In this document: positions 1 to 8,448 of the stretch, piece by piece
Layout of the letters: every line of letters starts with the position of its first letter
How positions within the stretch are numbered: the stretch's first letter is position 1
DNA from: Acidobacteria bacterium UBA7540
GTDB lineage: Bacteria; Acidobacteriota; Terriglobia; UBA7540
Direction of reading: 5' to 3'
DNA length: 21,667 bases
NCBI GenBank assembly: GCA_002478145.1
Contig: DLMI01000124.1
Span: 1-21,667, forward strand
Notes under the pieces: generated by a model
Seen by the model: the letters and a program-made list of their open reading frames with translations, nothing else
Database searches by the model: none
Told to the model about the DNA's origin: nothing
Program-made: the position numbers and the translations under genes

Positions 1-111
1 TTGATTATCGCCTTGGTTGCTCTTGCTGCCACCGCGGGAATGGGTACCTTGGCAACCGCCATCAACAGTGCTTTCACCGAGATTGGGTCGCTCCTCAGCT
101 CGTACGTTTAG
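1..111 (+). CDS. flp: Flp-type pilin, C-terminal part (5' end outside window)
   Basis: The frame is open from base 1 to a TAG at 109-111 and gives 36 residues. They begin LIIALVALAATAGMGTLATA and end in a small polar tail (TEIGSLLSSYV). This is the hydrophobic helix and short C-terminus typical of Flp/Fap pilins, the major subunit of Tad pili. In this family the prepilin peptidase cuts at a G/xxxxEY motif just before this helix; that motif lies upstream of the window. The identification also rests on the cpaA-cpaB-cpaC-cpaE-cpaF-tadB-tadC genes that follow on the same strand. Only the 3' end is visible, so the start, promoter and full length cannot be judged. Confidence 0.85.
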   Translation: MIIALVALAATAGMGTLATAINSAFTEIGSLLSSYV

Positions 112-404
112 TGGCTCCTTTCGTCTGGACGGCTCGATTGCACCTGCAGGTTTCCAGGGTCAGGCGGTTCGCCCACCGGGAACGGCAGGTATTATACGTG
201 CTGGTTGGTCGGGCCGTGTGGCAGCTCGCGGCGGGGGTGCCTCCCCGAGAGGCTGGGTTGGCCCGGTTTTGTTTGTCAAGAGGGCAGGAGGGCCAATGGT
301 TCTGGGCTCGGAAGCAATAGGGGCGCGAGCGTGTGTTTCCCGTTACCGCCTTGGCGTGTATTGCGCCCACTAAGCTGTACAAAGGCCAAGTGGAGATTTT
401 ACTG
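112..404. other. Gap between flp and cpaA, no supported gene
   Basis: About 290 bases separate the pilin stop from the chosen cpaA start, much longer than the other gaps in this operon. A TATTAT at 190-195 resembles a -10 box but has no good -35. A G/C-rich stretch around 229-275 with short self-complementary pieces runs into a TTTTGTTT. This could weakly attenuate transcription between the highly expressed pilin and the assembly genes, but I would not call it a terminator. Confidence 0.4.
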
Positions 405-935
405 ATGCTTGGAGCCGCGATTTGTGCTATAGCTGGCGCGGTGAGTGACGTACGTTCAAACCGCATCCCGAACTGGCTGACTTACGGAGGTCTCGCGCTT
501 GCCCTCACACTTCGGGCCGCCTTGGGAGGGTGGCGAAGTTTGGAGCAGGGAGTGGGCGGCATATTGCTTGGCGGCGGAATCTTCTTTGTATTTTTCCTGG
601 TGCATGGTATGGGAGCGGGGGACGTGAAGCTGATGGCCGCTGTGGGCGCCTGGGTGGGCCCTCATCGAACCTTGAGCGTGCTGATCGCCACCGCTCTGGC
701 AGGCGGCGTCCTCGCCGTGGTTTACATGGTGTTTTACAAACGGGTCGGCGGCACTTTTCGGAATCTTGGTGTGCTTCTGCGCTTTCATCTTCGGTCCGGT
801 GTCCGGCCCCATCCCGAACTCAACCTTCAGGGTCCCGAATCCATGCGGCTGCCTTATGGATTAGCTATTGCCATGGGCACACTTTATCTACTTATTTCAG
901 CAAGCCATATCTCGGGGGTGATCTACGGACACTAA
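405..935 (+). CDS. cpaA: Prepilin peptidase CpaA/TadV (A24 family)
   Basis: Integral membrane aspartic protease that cleaves the leader of Flp pilin and pseudopilins and is required for Tad pilus assembly. The 176-residue product has the family's two catalytic aspartates: D15 in SDVRSNRIPNW near the N-terminus, and D73 in the GxGDxK motif (GMGAGDVK). Several hydrophobic helices surround them. The short length without an N-terminal methylase domain is normal for CpaA/TadV. ATG 405 was chosen because GGAG lies 9 bases upstream; GTG 390 in the same frame, with AAAGG before it, is an alternative adding five residues. The 3' end overlaps the probable start of cpaB. Confidence 0.9.
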   Translation: MLGAAICAIAGAVSDVRSNRIPNWLTYGGLALALTLRAALGGWRSLEQGVGGILLGGGIFFVFFLVHGMGAGDVKLMAAVGAWVGPHRTLSVLIATALAGGVLAVVYMVFYKRVGGTFRNLGVLLRFHLRSGVRPHPELNLQGPESMRLPYGLAIAMGTLYLLISASHISGVIYGH

Positions 936-1800
936 GCGGCTTGGGTTAGCATTGTTAATTGCGGTCGTTCTCGCCGGCGGCATCACGTATATTGTCTATC
1001 GCCAGTTGAGCAAAAGCGCAGCTCGTCCCCAGATGATCCAAATCGTTGCCGCAGCCAGGGACCTGCCCGCGGGCGTGGCATTGGCAGCAGCGGATGTGAA
1101 TCTCATCCAGTGGCCGGCGGGCGTCCATTTGCCGGGTTCCTTTACGAAAATTGAAGACGTGGCGGGTCGGCCGCTGATCTACATGCTGGGCAAGGGAGAG
1201 CCCGTCATGGCCAGAGACTTGGCCATACCCGGTTCAGGGATTGGGCTCTCGGTCAAGATACCTGCCGGAATGCGGGCTACTTCAGTTCGTTCTAATGAGG
1301 TCGTGGGTGTGGCAGGTTTCCTTTATCCAGGCTCTACCGTTGATGTTCTAGGGACTTTCAACATTCCGGGCAATCCCAATCCCATAACCGAGACTTTGTT
1401 GCAGAACGTCGAAGTCTTGACGGCAGGAACGCAAATCGAGCCGGATCCAACGGGCAAACCCCAGACTGTCAATGTGGTGACCCTACTCCTCAGCCCCGAA
1501 GACTCGCAGAAACTCCTCATGGCCAGCACGCAAAGCACGATTCAGTTCGTATTACGCAACGGGGCCGACCAAGGGAAGGAAATCGTCAAACCCACCAGGC
1601 TGGACGAATTGATTGGCACGGCTAAACCTGCCGCGCCCCCGCCCGCGCCCGCGCCGGCCCGTCATACGAGAGCAGTCGCGCCGGCGCCTCAAACTCCGCC
1701 CCCCTCGCTGTATGTGGTGGAGGTCATCCAGGGGCCGACGCGCAGTGAGCAGAAGTTTTCACCCGGGACTCCTGAAGAGGGCGGTGGCAAGCGCCAATGA
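925..1800 (+). CDS. cpaB: Pilus assembly protein CpaB/RcpC (probable ACG start)
   Basis: CpaB is an inner-membrane-anchored periplasmic protein that works with the secretin CpaC. The product has an N-terminal membrane helix (about residues 6-24), a SAF domain (about 37-105, starting near IVAAARDLPAGVALAAADV), the RcpC/CpaB domain with IPAGMRATSVR and a VTLLLSPEDSQKL stretch, and a proline/alanine-rich tail. The start is unusual. The only standard start codon in the open stretch is TTG 952, which cuts into the membrane helix and has no Shine-Dalgarno. ACG 925 instead sits 6 bases after a strong GGGGG (914-918, GGGGGTGATC context) and yields TDTKRLGLALL, a normal-looking N-terminus. Use of ACG, or an ATG-to-ACG change or read error, are both possible. 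The gene overlaps cpaA by 11 bases and cpaC by 4 (ATGA), implying coupled translation. Confidence 0.85.
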   Translation, partial: TDTKRLGLALLIAVVLAGGITYIVYRQLSKSAARPQMIQIVAAARDLPAGVALAAADVNLIQWPAGVHLPGSFTKIEDVAGRPLIYMLGKGEPVMARDLAIPGSGIGLSVKIPAGMRATSVRSNEVVGVAGFLYPGSTVDVLGTFNIPGNPNPITETLLQNVEVLTAGTQIEPDPTGKPQTVNVVTLLLSPEDSQKLLMASTQSTIQFVLRNGADQGKEIVKPTRLDELIGTAKPAAPPPAPAPARHTRAVAPAPQTPPPSLYVVEVIQGPTRSEQKFSPGTPEEGGGKRQ

Positions 1801-3197
1801 AAAACTTATCTGCAACTCGGACACTGGTACTTGTTTGGATCCTTGGTTTGCTCTTGGCGGGCGGGAAGTGCTTCGCGCAAGGGACCTCTGTTTCGCCGGA
1901 GGGTCAGCCTCTTCACATCCTGGTCGGCAAGTCCGTCGTTATAAACCTCCCATCACGCTTGAAACGTGTGCTGACAAGCAATCCAGCCGTGATCGAGGCT
2001 CTGGTCACGAGCCCTATGCAAGTAGTGGTGGAGGCAAAGGCTGCCGGAAAGAGCAGCCTGATCCTGTGGGACGATTCAGGCAGCTCCCGAATGCTGGATG
2101 TGTATGCGGATCTGGATTTGACGGGTCTGCGGGCCGCTATACAGAGAGCGTATCCCGATCAATCAATCCAGGCGCAGGCCGACGAAGGCAGGATCATCCT
2201 GAGCGGAAGGGTGGCAGGTCAGCCGGTTGTGGACGACCTGACAAAGATGGCGGGCCTCTACTCCAAGGACATCGTCGACTCGCTGACGACAGTTCCACAC
2301 CCTCTGCGGCAGATCCTTCTGGAAGTCAAGATCGCCGAAGTCGACCGAACCAAACTAGAGCAATTCGGCTTCAACTTACTCAATACTGGGAGAACCAACA
2401 TCGGCACGACCTCCACGCAGCAATTTGGCGCCATTTCAGGTGCATCAGGAGGACCTTTCAGTACCACCGCCCCGTATACGCCGACGACCTTCGGAATGAC
2501 CAGCCTGCTAAACATCTTCCTGTTTCGCCCCGACCTTAACCTGGGCATGATGCTCGAGGACCTCCAAACAAAGACCGTGGCACAAATCCTTGCTGAACCA
2601 AACCTCCTTGCCCTCGACGGCAAGAAAGCGAGCTTCCTGGCCGGTGGTGAATTCCCCATCCCGGTGTTGCAGGGAGGGACGACCATCGGGGCCGTCACGA
2701 TCCAATGGCGACCGTTCGGTGTCAAACTAGATTTCACGGGACATATCAGCCCCGGCAATACCATTCGCCTGGAAGTTTCGCCGGAGGTCAGCACTCTCGA
2801 TTATACCAACGCTCTGACTATATCGGGCTTTACCATTCCGGCCATTTCAACCCGCCGCGCGGAGACAGAAATCGAGTTGAATGATGGACAGTCGTTTGGA
2901 ATCGCTGGGCTTCTGGATCAGAGAGTGACAGCTATAATGAATAAGATGCCGGGGATTGGTGACCTGCCTATTCTGGGGCAGCTATTTCGGTCGAAATCGA
3001 ACACCCTGAGCCGATCGGAGCTCGTGGTTCTTGTGACACCCCACATTGTCGATCCCGCAAACACCGGGAAACAGATGACGGCGACGCCGAAGTCTCCGAT
3101 ACCCTATCTGCAAAGTCCGAAATACGACCGGGATCTACCAGGCCACAAGGAGCTTGAGAAACCTGCTCAAGAGACTACACCCAAACAAGAACCGTAA
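1797..3197 (+). CDS. cpaC: Tad pilus secretin CpaC/RcpA
   Basis: Outer-membrane secretin ring through which the Flp pilus passes. The 466-residue product starts with a signal peptide (hydrophobic core LVLVWILGLLLAGG, likely cleavage after CFA). A pilus-formation N-terminal domain follows (about 35-110, LHILVGKSVVINLPSRLKRV), then a BON-like segment (about 118-165). The secretin core runs from about 170 to 425, with QILLEVKIAEVDR, the AEPNLLALDGKKASFLAGGE segment, and the end motif GIGDLPILGQLFRSK followed by SELVVLVTPHIV. All are hallmarks of the type II/III secretin family. The C-terminus is a polar, lysine/proline-rich tail. Translation is coupled to cpaB by ATGA, and cpaE starts 2 bases after the stop. 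Confidence 0.95.
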   Translation: MKNLSATRTLVLVWILGLLLAGGKCFAQGTSVSPEGQPLHILVGKSVVINLPSRLKRVLTSNPAVIEALVTSPMQVVVEAKAAGKSSLILWDDSGSSRMLDVYADLDLTGLRAAIQRAYPDQSIQAQADEGRIILSGRVAGQPVVDDLTKMAGLYSKDIVDSLTTVPHPLRQILLEVKIAEVDRTKLEQFGFNLLNTGRTNIGTTSTQQFGAISGASGGPFSTTAPYTPTTFGMTSLLNIFLFRPDLNLGMMLEDLQTKTVAQILAEPNLLALDGKKASFLAGGEFPIPVLQGGTTIGAVTIQWRPFGVKLDFTGHISPGNTIRLEVSPEVSTLDYTNALTISGFTIPAISTRRAETEIELNDGQSFGIAGLLDQRVTAIMNKMPGIGDLPILGQLFRSKSNTLSRSELVVLVTPHIVDPANTGKQMTATPKSPIPYLQSPKYDRDLPGHKELEKPAQETTPKQEP

Positions 3198-3199
3198 CC

Positions 3200-4447
3200 A
3201 TGGACACTAAAGAGAGCGCCGGAATTCCTTTCGGCGAGGGCCCTTCCTCCCGAGAATGGCTCTCGCTCGTTGCCATCTGTCTGGATGGCGAATCTGGAGC
3301 GGAGTTGAGGCAGTTTGTAAGAGGAACCCCTTTTCTTCGGCTGCAAGCTGAGGTGGACAGCTATCTTGCCGAAGAAGACACCAGCCTCACGTGGATGCAG
3401 CCACCCGGGCCAGACATCTGCCTGGTCGACTTCGACCGGGACCACGCAAGTGCGATCACCACGGCAGAACGAATTCACGAGCGATTGCCGGGCAGCGCCA
3501 TATTCGCGATCTCGTCGCACTCCCAACCCAACCTGATTATCGAAGGCATGCGCTGTGGCTGCAGCGAGTACGTCGTCAAACCTGTGGGCGGGGAGCAACT
3601 GTGGGAAGCGGTAGCACGTGTGGGTGTACGTAAACGAGAAAAGCATACACCATTCAGCGGCCAAGTGCTGACTTTCCTCGGGGCCAAGGGTGGGGCGGGA
3701 GTGACCACCATAACCACGCATCTCGCGGCACTCTTGGCAAAGTCCTGTTCGCGCAAAACAGTCCTGATCGATCTTCATCCGGGCTGTGGTGAAGCTGCCC
3801 TTTTCCTCGGCCTGACTGAACATCAGTATCACTTTTACGAACTCGTCGAGAACGTGGACCGGCTGGACGCGGAGTTACTTCAGAGTTTCGTATTGCACCA
3901 CTCGAGTGGCCTGGACCTGCTGCCGGCGCCGGAATTCACTGAACCGGCGCGTGACGTATTACCTGAGTCAGTCGGGCAGGCGGTCGCCTTTCTCCGCACC
4001 AAGTACGAGTTTGTGTTGATCGACTGCGCTCCAGGCCTGACAACTCAAAACCTCGCCGTGATCACTCACTCCGACCATGTCTACATCATCACCGTTCCGG
4101 AGGTGGCTGCCTTGCGGAACGTGGCGCGTTTGTTGGACTACTTTACCCGTCGCGAGTTCGGTCAAGACAAAGTAGACGTGGTCGTCAACCGTCATAACGC
4201 GAAGAACAATGTGATCACTGACGACCAAATTGAAAAGGCCATTCGGAAGAAGATTTTCTGGAAGGTCCCGAACCAATACCAGCAGGTGATGCAGACCATC
4301 AACGCTGGTGATCCCTCCGCACAGTTATCGAACTCCGCAGTTGCACGCACTTTATTGTCGTGGGCGGAGGCTCTGGCCGCCAAGCCGGACGCCCAGCCCG
4401 AGAAAAAGAAATCGGGTAAATTTTTCCAGGGTTTGTTCGGACGATAA
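3200..4447 (+). CDS. cpaE: CpaE/TadZ-like pilus localisation ATPase
   Basis: MinD/ParA-type protein with an N-terminal receiver-like domain, which in Tad systems places the assembly machine at a cell site. The 415-residue product has a receiver-like part (about 20-145, VDFD with D77/D79 and a late VVKP lysine K127). The P-loop region follows: deviant Walker A GAKGGAGVTT at 161-170, keeping the signature lysine K163 but with V where most ParA proteins have the second lysine (common in CpaE). The Walker A' segment is VLIDLHPG (D191) and Walker B is FVLIDCAPG (D275). The C-terminal tail is basic (EKKKSGKFFQGLFGR). The start follows cpaC by 2 bases with a poor Shine-Dalgarno, so expression probably depends on coupling. 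Confidence 0.93.
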   Translation: MDTKESAGIPFGEGPSSREWLSLVAICLDGESGAELRQFVRGTPFLRLQAEVDSYLAEEDTSLTWMQPPGPDICLVDFDRDHASAITTAERIHERLPGSAIFAISSHSQPNLIIEGMRCGCSEYVVKPVGGEQLWEAVARVGVRKREKHTPFSGQVLTFLGAKGGAGVTTITTHLAALLAKSCSRKTVLIDLHPGCGEAALFLGLTEHQYHFYELVENVDRLDAELLQSFVLHHSSGLDLLPAPEFTEPARDVLPESVGQAVAFLRTKYEFVLIDCAPGLTTQNLAVITHSDHVYIITVPEVAALRNVARLLDYFTRREFGQDKVDVVVNRHNAKNNVITDDQIEKAIRKKIFWKVPNQYQQVMQTINAGDPSAQLSNSAVARTLLSWAEALAAKPDAQPEKKKSGKFFQGLFGR

Positions 4448-4497
4448 AAGCCGGCTTCCGCAAAGGGTCTTGCTGACAGTTGGGAGAATCAAACGTC

Positions 4498-5838
4498 ATG
4501 GGAACAATCACAAACCAGGCTGAGACAGTATCGGGAAGTGACGAGAAGAAAAAAACAGGCATTCCCTTCAAACTTTACCAGGAACTCAAGTCCGCGGTGC
4601 ATCGGGATCTACTCAACAAAGTTGATTTGGAGCGGATTGCCTCAATGCGCGACGGCCGCATTCGAGGCCAGGTCTTTGTGGTCATCCAGGAACTCGTTTC
4701 GGGGCTTGGCACCCCGATGAGCGCGCCGGAGCGCGAGCAACTGGCTCGCGAGGTGCTTGACGAAGTATTCGGGTTGGGTCCACTGGAGCCCCTCCTGCAA
4801 GATCCGACCCTTAATGACATCCTCGTCAATACCCACAAGCAAGTGTATGTAGAACGCCAGGGGATGCTGGAAGAAACCGCCGTAAAGTTCAAGGATGACG
4901 CTCACCTGATGCACATCATTGATAAGATCGTGGCTGCGGTTGGTCGCAGGGTCGACGAATCTTCGCCCATGGTGGACGCGCGCCTAGCGGACGGCTCGAG
5001 AGTTAATGTGATCATCCCGCCCCTGGCGATCGATGGACCCATACTGTCAATCCGGCGCTTCGGCCATGTGCCCCTGACGGCGGACGATCTGATAGTAAAC
5101 CGAACCCTGACACCGCCCATGCTGGAGATTCTCAAGGGGGCGGTGAAGGCACGGCTCAGCATGGTCATCTCCGGGGGGACCGGCGCCGGTAAAACAACCT
5201 TTCTCAATGTGCTTTCCGGATTCATTTCTGAAAAAGAAAGAATCGTTACGATTGAAGACTCGGCTGAGCTGCAGCTCAAGCAACGCCATGTCGTCCGCCT
5301 CGAATGCCGCCCCCCCAACGTGGAGGGCAAAGGCGCAGTGAGACAGCGCCAACTCGTGATTAACAGCCTGCGAATGCGGCCCGACCGGATCATCGTAGGC
5401 GAGGTTCGTGGCGAAGAGGCTCTGGACATGCTCCAAGCTATGAACACGGGACATGACGGCTCGCTCACAACTATTCATGCCAACAGTCCTCGTGATGCGA
5501 TCTCTCGCATGGAAACCATGGCGCTGATGGCTAACTTGAATCTTCCTGAAAAGGCCCTTCGCCAACAGATTACGTCCGCAATCACTATTGTCATCCAATT
5601 GTCTCGTATGAGCGACGGGACACGGAGAGTGACGCATCTGGTGGAAATCACGGGCATGGATGAAGACGTCGTGAGCATGCAGGAGATCTTCTTGTTTGAA
5701 AAGCGAGGTGTGGGACCCAACGGACGTGTGCTTGGACAGTTTACAGCCACGGGCATACGTCCGAAGTTCGCGGAAAAGCTAAAAGCCTCTGGCATTACTT
5801 TGCCAGCAAGCATGTTTGAACATTCTTATCAAGTCTAG
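4498..5838 (+). CDS. cpaF: Tad secretion motor ATPase CpaF/TadA
   Basis: Cytoplasmic hexameric type II/IV secretion ATPase that powers Flp pilus extension. The 446-residue product has the usual helical N-terminal domain ([20 protein letters not shown]), the [16 protein letters not shown] strand, and Walker [10 protein letters not shown] with K232. The conserved VEDSAEL-type box reads IEDSAEL. The Walker B/His region [20 protein letters not shown] leads into [20 protein letters not shown]. Length is normal for the family. ATG 4498 is preferred because GGGAGA lies about 10 bases upstream; TTG 4480 in frame would add six residues. It is 50 bases after cpaE, and tadB follows after 18 bases. Confidence 0.96.
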   Translation: MGTITNQAETVSGSDEKKKTGIPFKLYQELKSAVHRDLLNKVDLERIASMRDGRIRGQVFVVIQELVSGLGTPMSAPEREQLAREVLDEVFGLGPLEPLLQDPTLNDILVNTHKQVYVERQGMLEETAVKFKDDAHLMHIIDKIVAAVGRRVDESSPMVDARLADGSRVNVIIPPLAIDGPILSIRRFGHVPLTADDLIVNRTLTPPMLEILKGAVKARLSMVISGGTGAGKTTFLNVLSGFISEKERIVTIEDSAELQLKQRHVVRLECRPPNVEGKGAVRQRQLVINSLRMRPDRIIVGEVRGEEALDMLQAMNTGHDGSLTTIHANSPRDAISRMETMALMANLNLPEKALRQQITSAITIVIQLSRMSDGTRRVTHLVEITGMDEDVVSMQEIFLFEKRGVGPNGRVLGQFTATGIRPKFAEKLKASGITLPASMFEHSYQV

Positions 5839-5856
5839 ATCCGCCGAGGTTTTCTT

Positions 5857-6813
5857 ATGGCGCTCGTGCTGCTATTCGTTTTGCTTTTGGCCATGACGTT
5901 CGGTGTTCTGGTTTGGGTCTCAAAGCCGACCAAAGCCGAAGCCGATGTTCAGCGGCATTTGTCAAGCATCGGAAAAACATACGGATTTGACACCGAGGAT
6001 GCCACAATTCTGAGGCAGGAAGAGCTCAGTTCGATTCCCCTGCTGAACGATTTGTTGCAGCGTATTCCGGCCGTTCTGAACCTGCGGCACCTGATAAGGC
6101 AAGCTGGTCGCAATTGGACCGTCGCTCCGCTACTTCTCGGGTCGCTCGTGGGGGCTCTCGTGGCGGGGTGGGCAGTAAGCTTGTTCACACCAGCTCTGCC
6201 GTTAGATCTGCTCGTGGGAGTTGCTGTGGGCTCCGCGCCGTACGCATATTTGTTCTGGCAGAGGCAGGCCCGGTTGCGGCACTTCGAAGAAGTCCTTCCC
6301 GACGCGATTGACCTGATGTCTCGGGCCCTGAGAGCCGGACATGCCGTGACTTCCGTGATTGAGATGGTTTCGCAGGAAACTCCAGAACCTGTCGCTTCAG
6401 AATTCCGCACCGTCTTCGAAGAACAGAACCTAGGGCTTCCGGTGCGCGAGGCGATTCTTAATCTGGCTAATCGAGTGCCCATTGAGGACGTCCGCTTCCT
6501 CGCGACGGCGATTCTCGTTCAGAAAGAAACCGGAGGCAATCTCGCCGAAATCCTGGACAAGGCGGCGTTCATTATGAGGGAGCGCATGCGACTTAAGGGA
6601 CAGGTGCGAATCTATACGGCTCAGGGTCGACTGAGCGGTTGGATCCTGTGTTTGATGCCATTCGCCATGTTCTTTCTGTTGACTCTGTTGAACGCTGAAT
6701 ACGAAAGGAAGCTGTGGGCAGACCCTTTGGGGCTGCATTTCGTTTATGCGGGTCTAATTTTGATGGCCATCGGCATTCTTGTGGTCCGGAATATTACCAG
6801 GGTCAAAGTGTGA
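5857..6813 (+). CDS. tadB: Tad inner-membrane platform protein TadB
   Basis: Polytopic inner-membrane protein of the type II secretion F family that forms, with TadC, the platform on which the CpaF motor acts. The 318-residue product has an N-terminal helix (about 1-20), a hydrophobic pair around 88-130, and the cytoplasmic GspF-type domain at about 145-250. That domain includes VLPDAIDLMSRALRAGHAV and the FLATAILVQKETGGNLAEIL box. Two C-terminal helices follow (about 265-285 and 295-312). All match TadB. The start ATG has GAGG 7 bases upstream. The stop is 4 bases before the tadC start. Confidence 0.94.
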   Translation: MALVLLFVLLLAMTFGVLVWVSKPTKAEADVQRHLSSIGKTYGFDTEDATILRQEELSSIPLLNDLLQRIPAVLNLRHLIRQAGRNWTVAPLLLGSLVGALVAGWAVSLFTPALPLDLLVGVAVGSAPYAYLFWQRQARLRHFEEVLPDAIDLMSRALRAGHAVTSVIEMVSQETPEPVASEFRTVFEEQNLGLPVREAILNLANRVPIEDVRFLATAILVQKETGGNLAEILDKAAFIMRERMRLKGQVRIYTAQGRLSGWILCLMPFAMFFLLTLLNAEYERKLWADPLGLHFVYAGLILMAIGILVVRNITRVKV

Positions 6814-6817
6814 TGCT

Positions 6818-7720
6818 ATGAATCTCCTGATCATCGCCATTGGAATCGGACTTTCGATCACTTTTTTCGCAATCTTCTTGTTGTTTGCCCCCCCCTCTCG
6901 CCAGAGTGAACTGTTGAGCGAGGTCACGTCTCGGGCATACCGATCAGAGGATGTGGGTTTCCAACGAGGGCGATTTAGTGCCGAGAGACTGACCAGGCCG
7001 CTGGGATCGATCCGCAGGTTATTCGGCGGCCCCCCCAATCCCGAAACTGTCCGCCGCCTCATGCTTGCTGGCTACCGAAAGCCCTTTCATGCCGACACCT
7101 TCTTAGGCGTGAAGTTGACTCTGCCAGTAGTCGCTGGAGCGGGGGTCGCCTTTTTCGTGAAGGACAATATCATCCTCTGGTTTGGCGTAGCTCTATTGCT
7201 GGCTTTCTTAGCTCCGGACTTTTGGCTCAGCCGTGCCATCAAGAAGAGGCGTGAACGCATCCAACTCAGCCTTCCCGACGCATTGGATCTCCTTTCGATC
7301 TGTACGGACGCTGGGCTGGGACTGGATCAAGCCATCGTGAGAGTCGCCCAGGAACTGCATCTCGGTCACCGCCAGTTGAGCGAAGAACTCCTTCAGATCA
7401 ACCTGGAGCAGCGGGCTGGCAACCCTCGCATCGGTGCTTGGCGCAGCATGGCAGACCGAGTCGACCTTGAGAGCGTCCGATCCTTCGTCAACATGCTCGT
7501 GCAGACGGAACGCTTTGGAACACCAATCTCAAAATCGCTGGCAGTGTTTTCCGATTCCTTGCGTACTCAACGAAGACAACGAGCGGAAGAGCTTGCCGCC
7601 AAGACGACGATTAAGCTGCTCTTCCCTCTCGTTATCTTCATTTTCCCCAGTATCTTCATCGTCACCCTGGCGCCGGCGGTCATAAGTCTCATTAGGAATT
7701 TTGCCCAGTTTCTTAAGTAG
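6818..7720 (+). CDS. tadC: Tad inner-membrane platform protein TadC
   Basis: Second type II secretion F-family protein of the platform. The 300-residue product has an N-terminal helix (about 2-24), a hydrophobic segment near 95-130, the conserved cytoplasmic block LSLPDALDLLSICTDAGLGL, and the block FVNMLVQTERFGTPISKSL. It ends with two close hydrophobic segments (LLFPLVIFIFPSIFIVTLAP). The arginine-rich RTQRRQRAEELAAKTTIKLLFPL before the last helices is typical of TadC. ATG 6818 was chosen because a start at 6779 would overlap tadB by 35 bases and add non-family residues. No clear Shine-Dalgarno is visible, so coupling to tadB is likely. Confidence 0.94.
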   Translation: MNLLIIAIGIGLSITFFAIFLLFAPPSRQSELLSEVTSRAYRSEDVGFQRGRFSAERLTRPLGSIRRLFGGPPNPETVRRLMLAGYRKPFHADTFLGVKLTLPVVAGAGVAFFVKDNIILWFGVALLLAFLAPDFWLSRAIKKRRERIQLSLPDALDLLSICTDAGLGLDQAIVRVAQELHLGHRQLSEELLQINLEQRAGNPRIGAWRSMADRVDLESVRSFVNMLVQTERFGTPISKSLAVFSDSLRTQRRQRAEELAAKTTIKLLFPLVIFIFPSIFIVTLAPAVISLIRNFAQFLK

Positions 7721-7754
7721 GAGTTAACTGTACTGTTAAGGTGGGAGGTGGGTT

Positions 7755-7853
7755 GTGGACAACGTTACGTTGATACGTGTGGTTGCGGGCGTTCTCGCCG
7801 TGGTCGTGGCCATCATTTTGATCTACAGAATCAAGCGAAAGGCCCCTCGCTGA
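7755..7853 (+). CDS. Small single-helix membrane protein (32 aa) in the tad operon
   Basis: A GTG start at 7755 is preceded by a near-ideal Shine-Dalgarno, GGGAGG at 7743-7748 with 6 bases of spacing. The product reads MDNVTLIRVVAGVLAVVVAI in its first 20 residues, continues as a hydrophobic helix to about residue 25, and ends in a strongly basic tail (YRIKRKAPR). The charge pattern predicts N-out/C-in topology. It lies 34 bases after tadC and 43 bases before the DUF192 gene on the same strand. Ribosome-site quality, hydrophobic pattern and operon position support a real gene; no family is recognised. It could be a small accessory subunit of the Tad platform, but that is inference. Confidence 0.65.
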   Translation: MDNVTLIRVVAGVLAVVVAIILIYRIKRKAPR

Positions 7854-7896
7854 ACTCGGATCGCGACTCGCGAACGGATACGGTGGGGAAGGAATC

Positions 7897-8325
7897 ATGG
7901 CTGAGAAGCGCAGTACTGTCTATGTTTACAACCAGACAAAGGAGACCTTTTTGGCCTTCCAGGTCAAAGTGGCTGACTCGGTTTTGACCCGCATGGCTGG
8001 GCTTCTCGGCAAGCGGTCCCTGGAGCCAGAGGGCGGTGTTTGGATCGTGCCTTGCAATTTCATCCACACGTTCGGTATGCTTTTCTCCATCGATGTGGTG
8101 CTGCTTGACAAGGACTTCAAGGTCGTCGGTCTGCACGAATTACTCCGGCCATTCTCCATCACGCGACCGTACTTTCGTGCCCAAAGCGTCATCGAGCTTC
8201 CGCCTCACACGATTTTCAAAAGCGGAACCACGGTCGGCGATCAGTTCGTGATCGAGCGCTACGAAGCCTGCCGGACCCCTTCGGTTGACTCACTCACGGA
8301 CAGCGCTCCCGTAGGCAAACAGTGA
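7897..8325 (+). CDS. DUF192 (UPF0127) family protein
   Basis: A 142-residue protein covering the whole DUF192 fold. Recognisable parts are the N-terminal strand, ADSVLTRMAGLLGKRSLEPEGG, and the signature WIVPCNFIHTFGMLFSIDVVLLDKDFKVVGLHE. The RAQSVIELPPHTIFKSGTTVGDQF end is also typical. Most family members have a signal peptide, but none is evident here, so a cytoplasmic location is likely. The biochemical function of DUF192 is not established. The start ATG has GGGGAAGGA just upstream. As the last gene before a candidate terminator, it is probably co-transcribed with the tad genes. Confidence 0.88.
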   Translation: MAEKRSTVYVYNQTKETFLAFQVKVADSVLTRMAGLLGKRSLEPEGGVWIVPCNFIHTFGMLFSIDVVLLDKDFKVVGLHELLRPFSITRPYFRAQSVIELPPHTIFKSGTTVGDQFVIERYEACRTPSVDSLTDSAPVGKQ

Positions 8326-8360
8326 AGTCTCCTTCGCGATGGCGGCGGATTGTGTCCAGC

Positions 8361-8392
8361 GTCAGGCTGAGTCCCTGACCGGTTTTCCTTTT
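8361..8392 (+). terminator. Candidate Rho-independent terminator of the main tad operon
   Basis: GTCAGG (8361-8366) and CCTGAC (8374-8379) form a 6-bp stem with a 7-base loop. After CGG comes TTTTCCTTTT. It lies 36 bases after the DUF192 stop. The stem is short and the T-tract is interrupted, so efficiency is uncertain. Confidence 0.5.
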
Positions 8393-8448
8393 CACTGAAG
8401 CTCCAGAGAGAGGATTACCACAAATAGAGGGACTCTGGTCGCGGATCA

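Noticed and set aside
1613..2539. 308-codon frame across cpaB and cpaC
   Set aside because: It overlaps two clearly recognised genes in another phase and gives an Arg/Pro-rich product with no domain.
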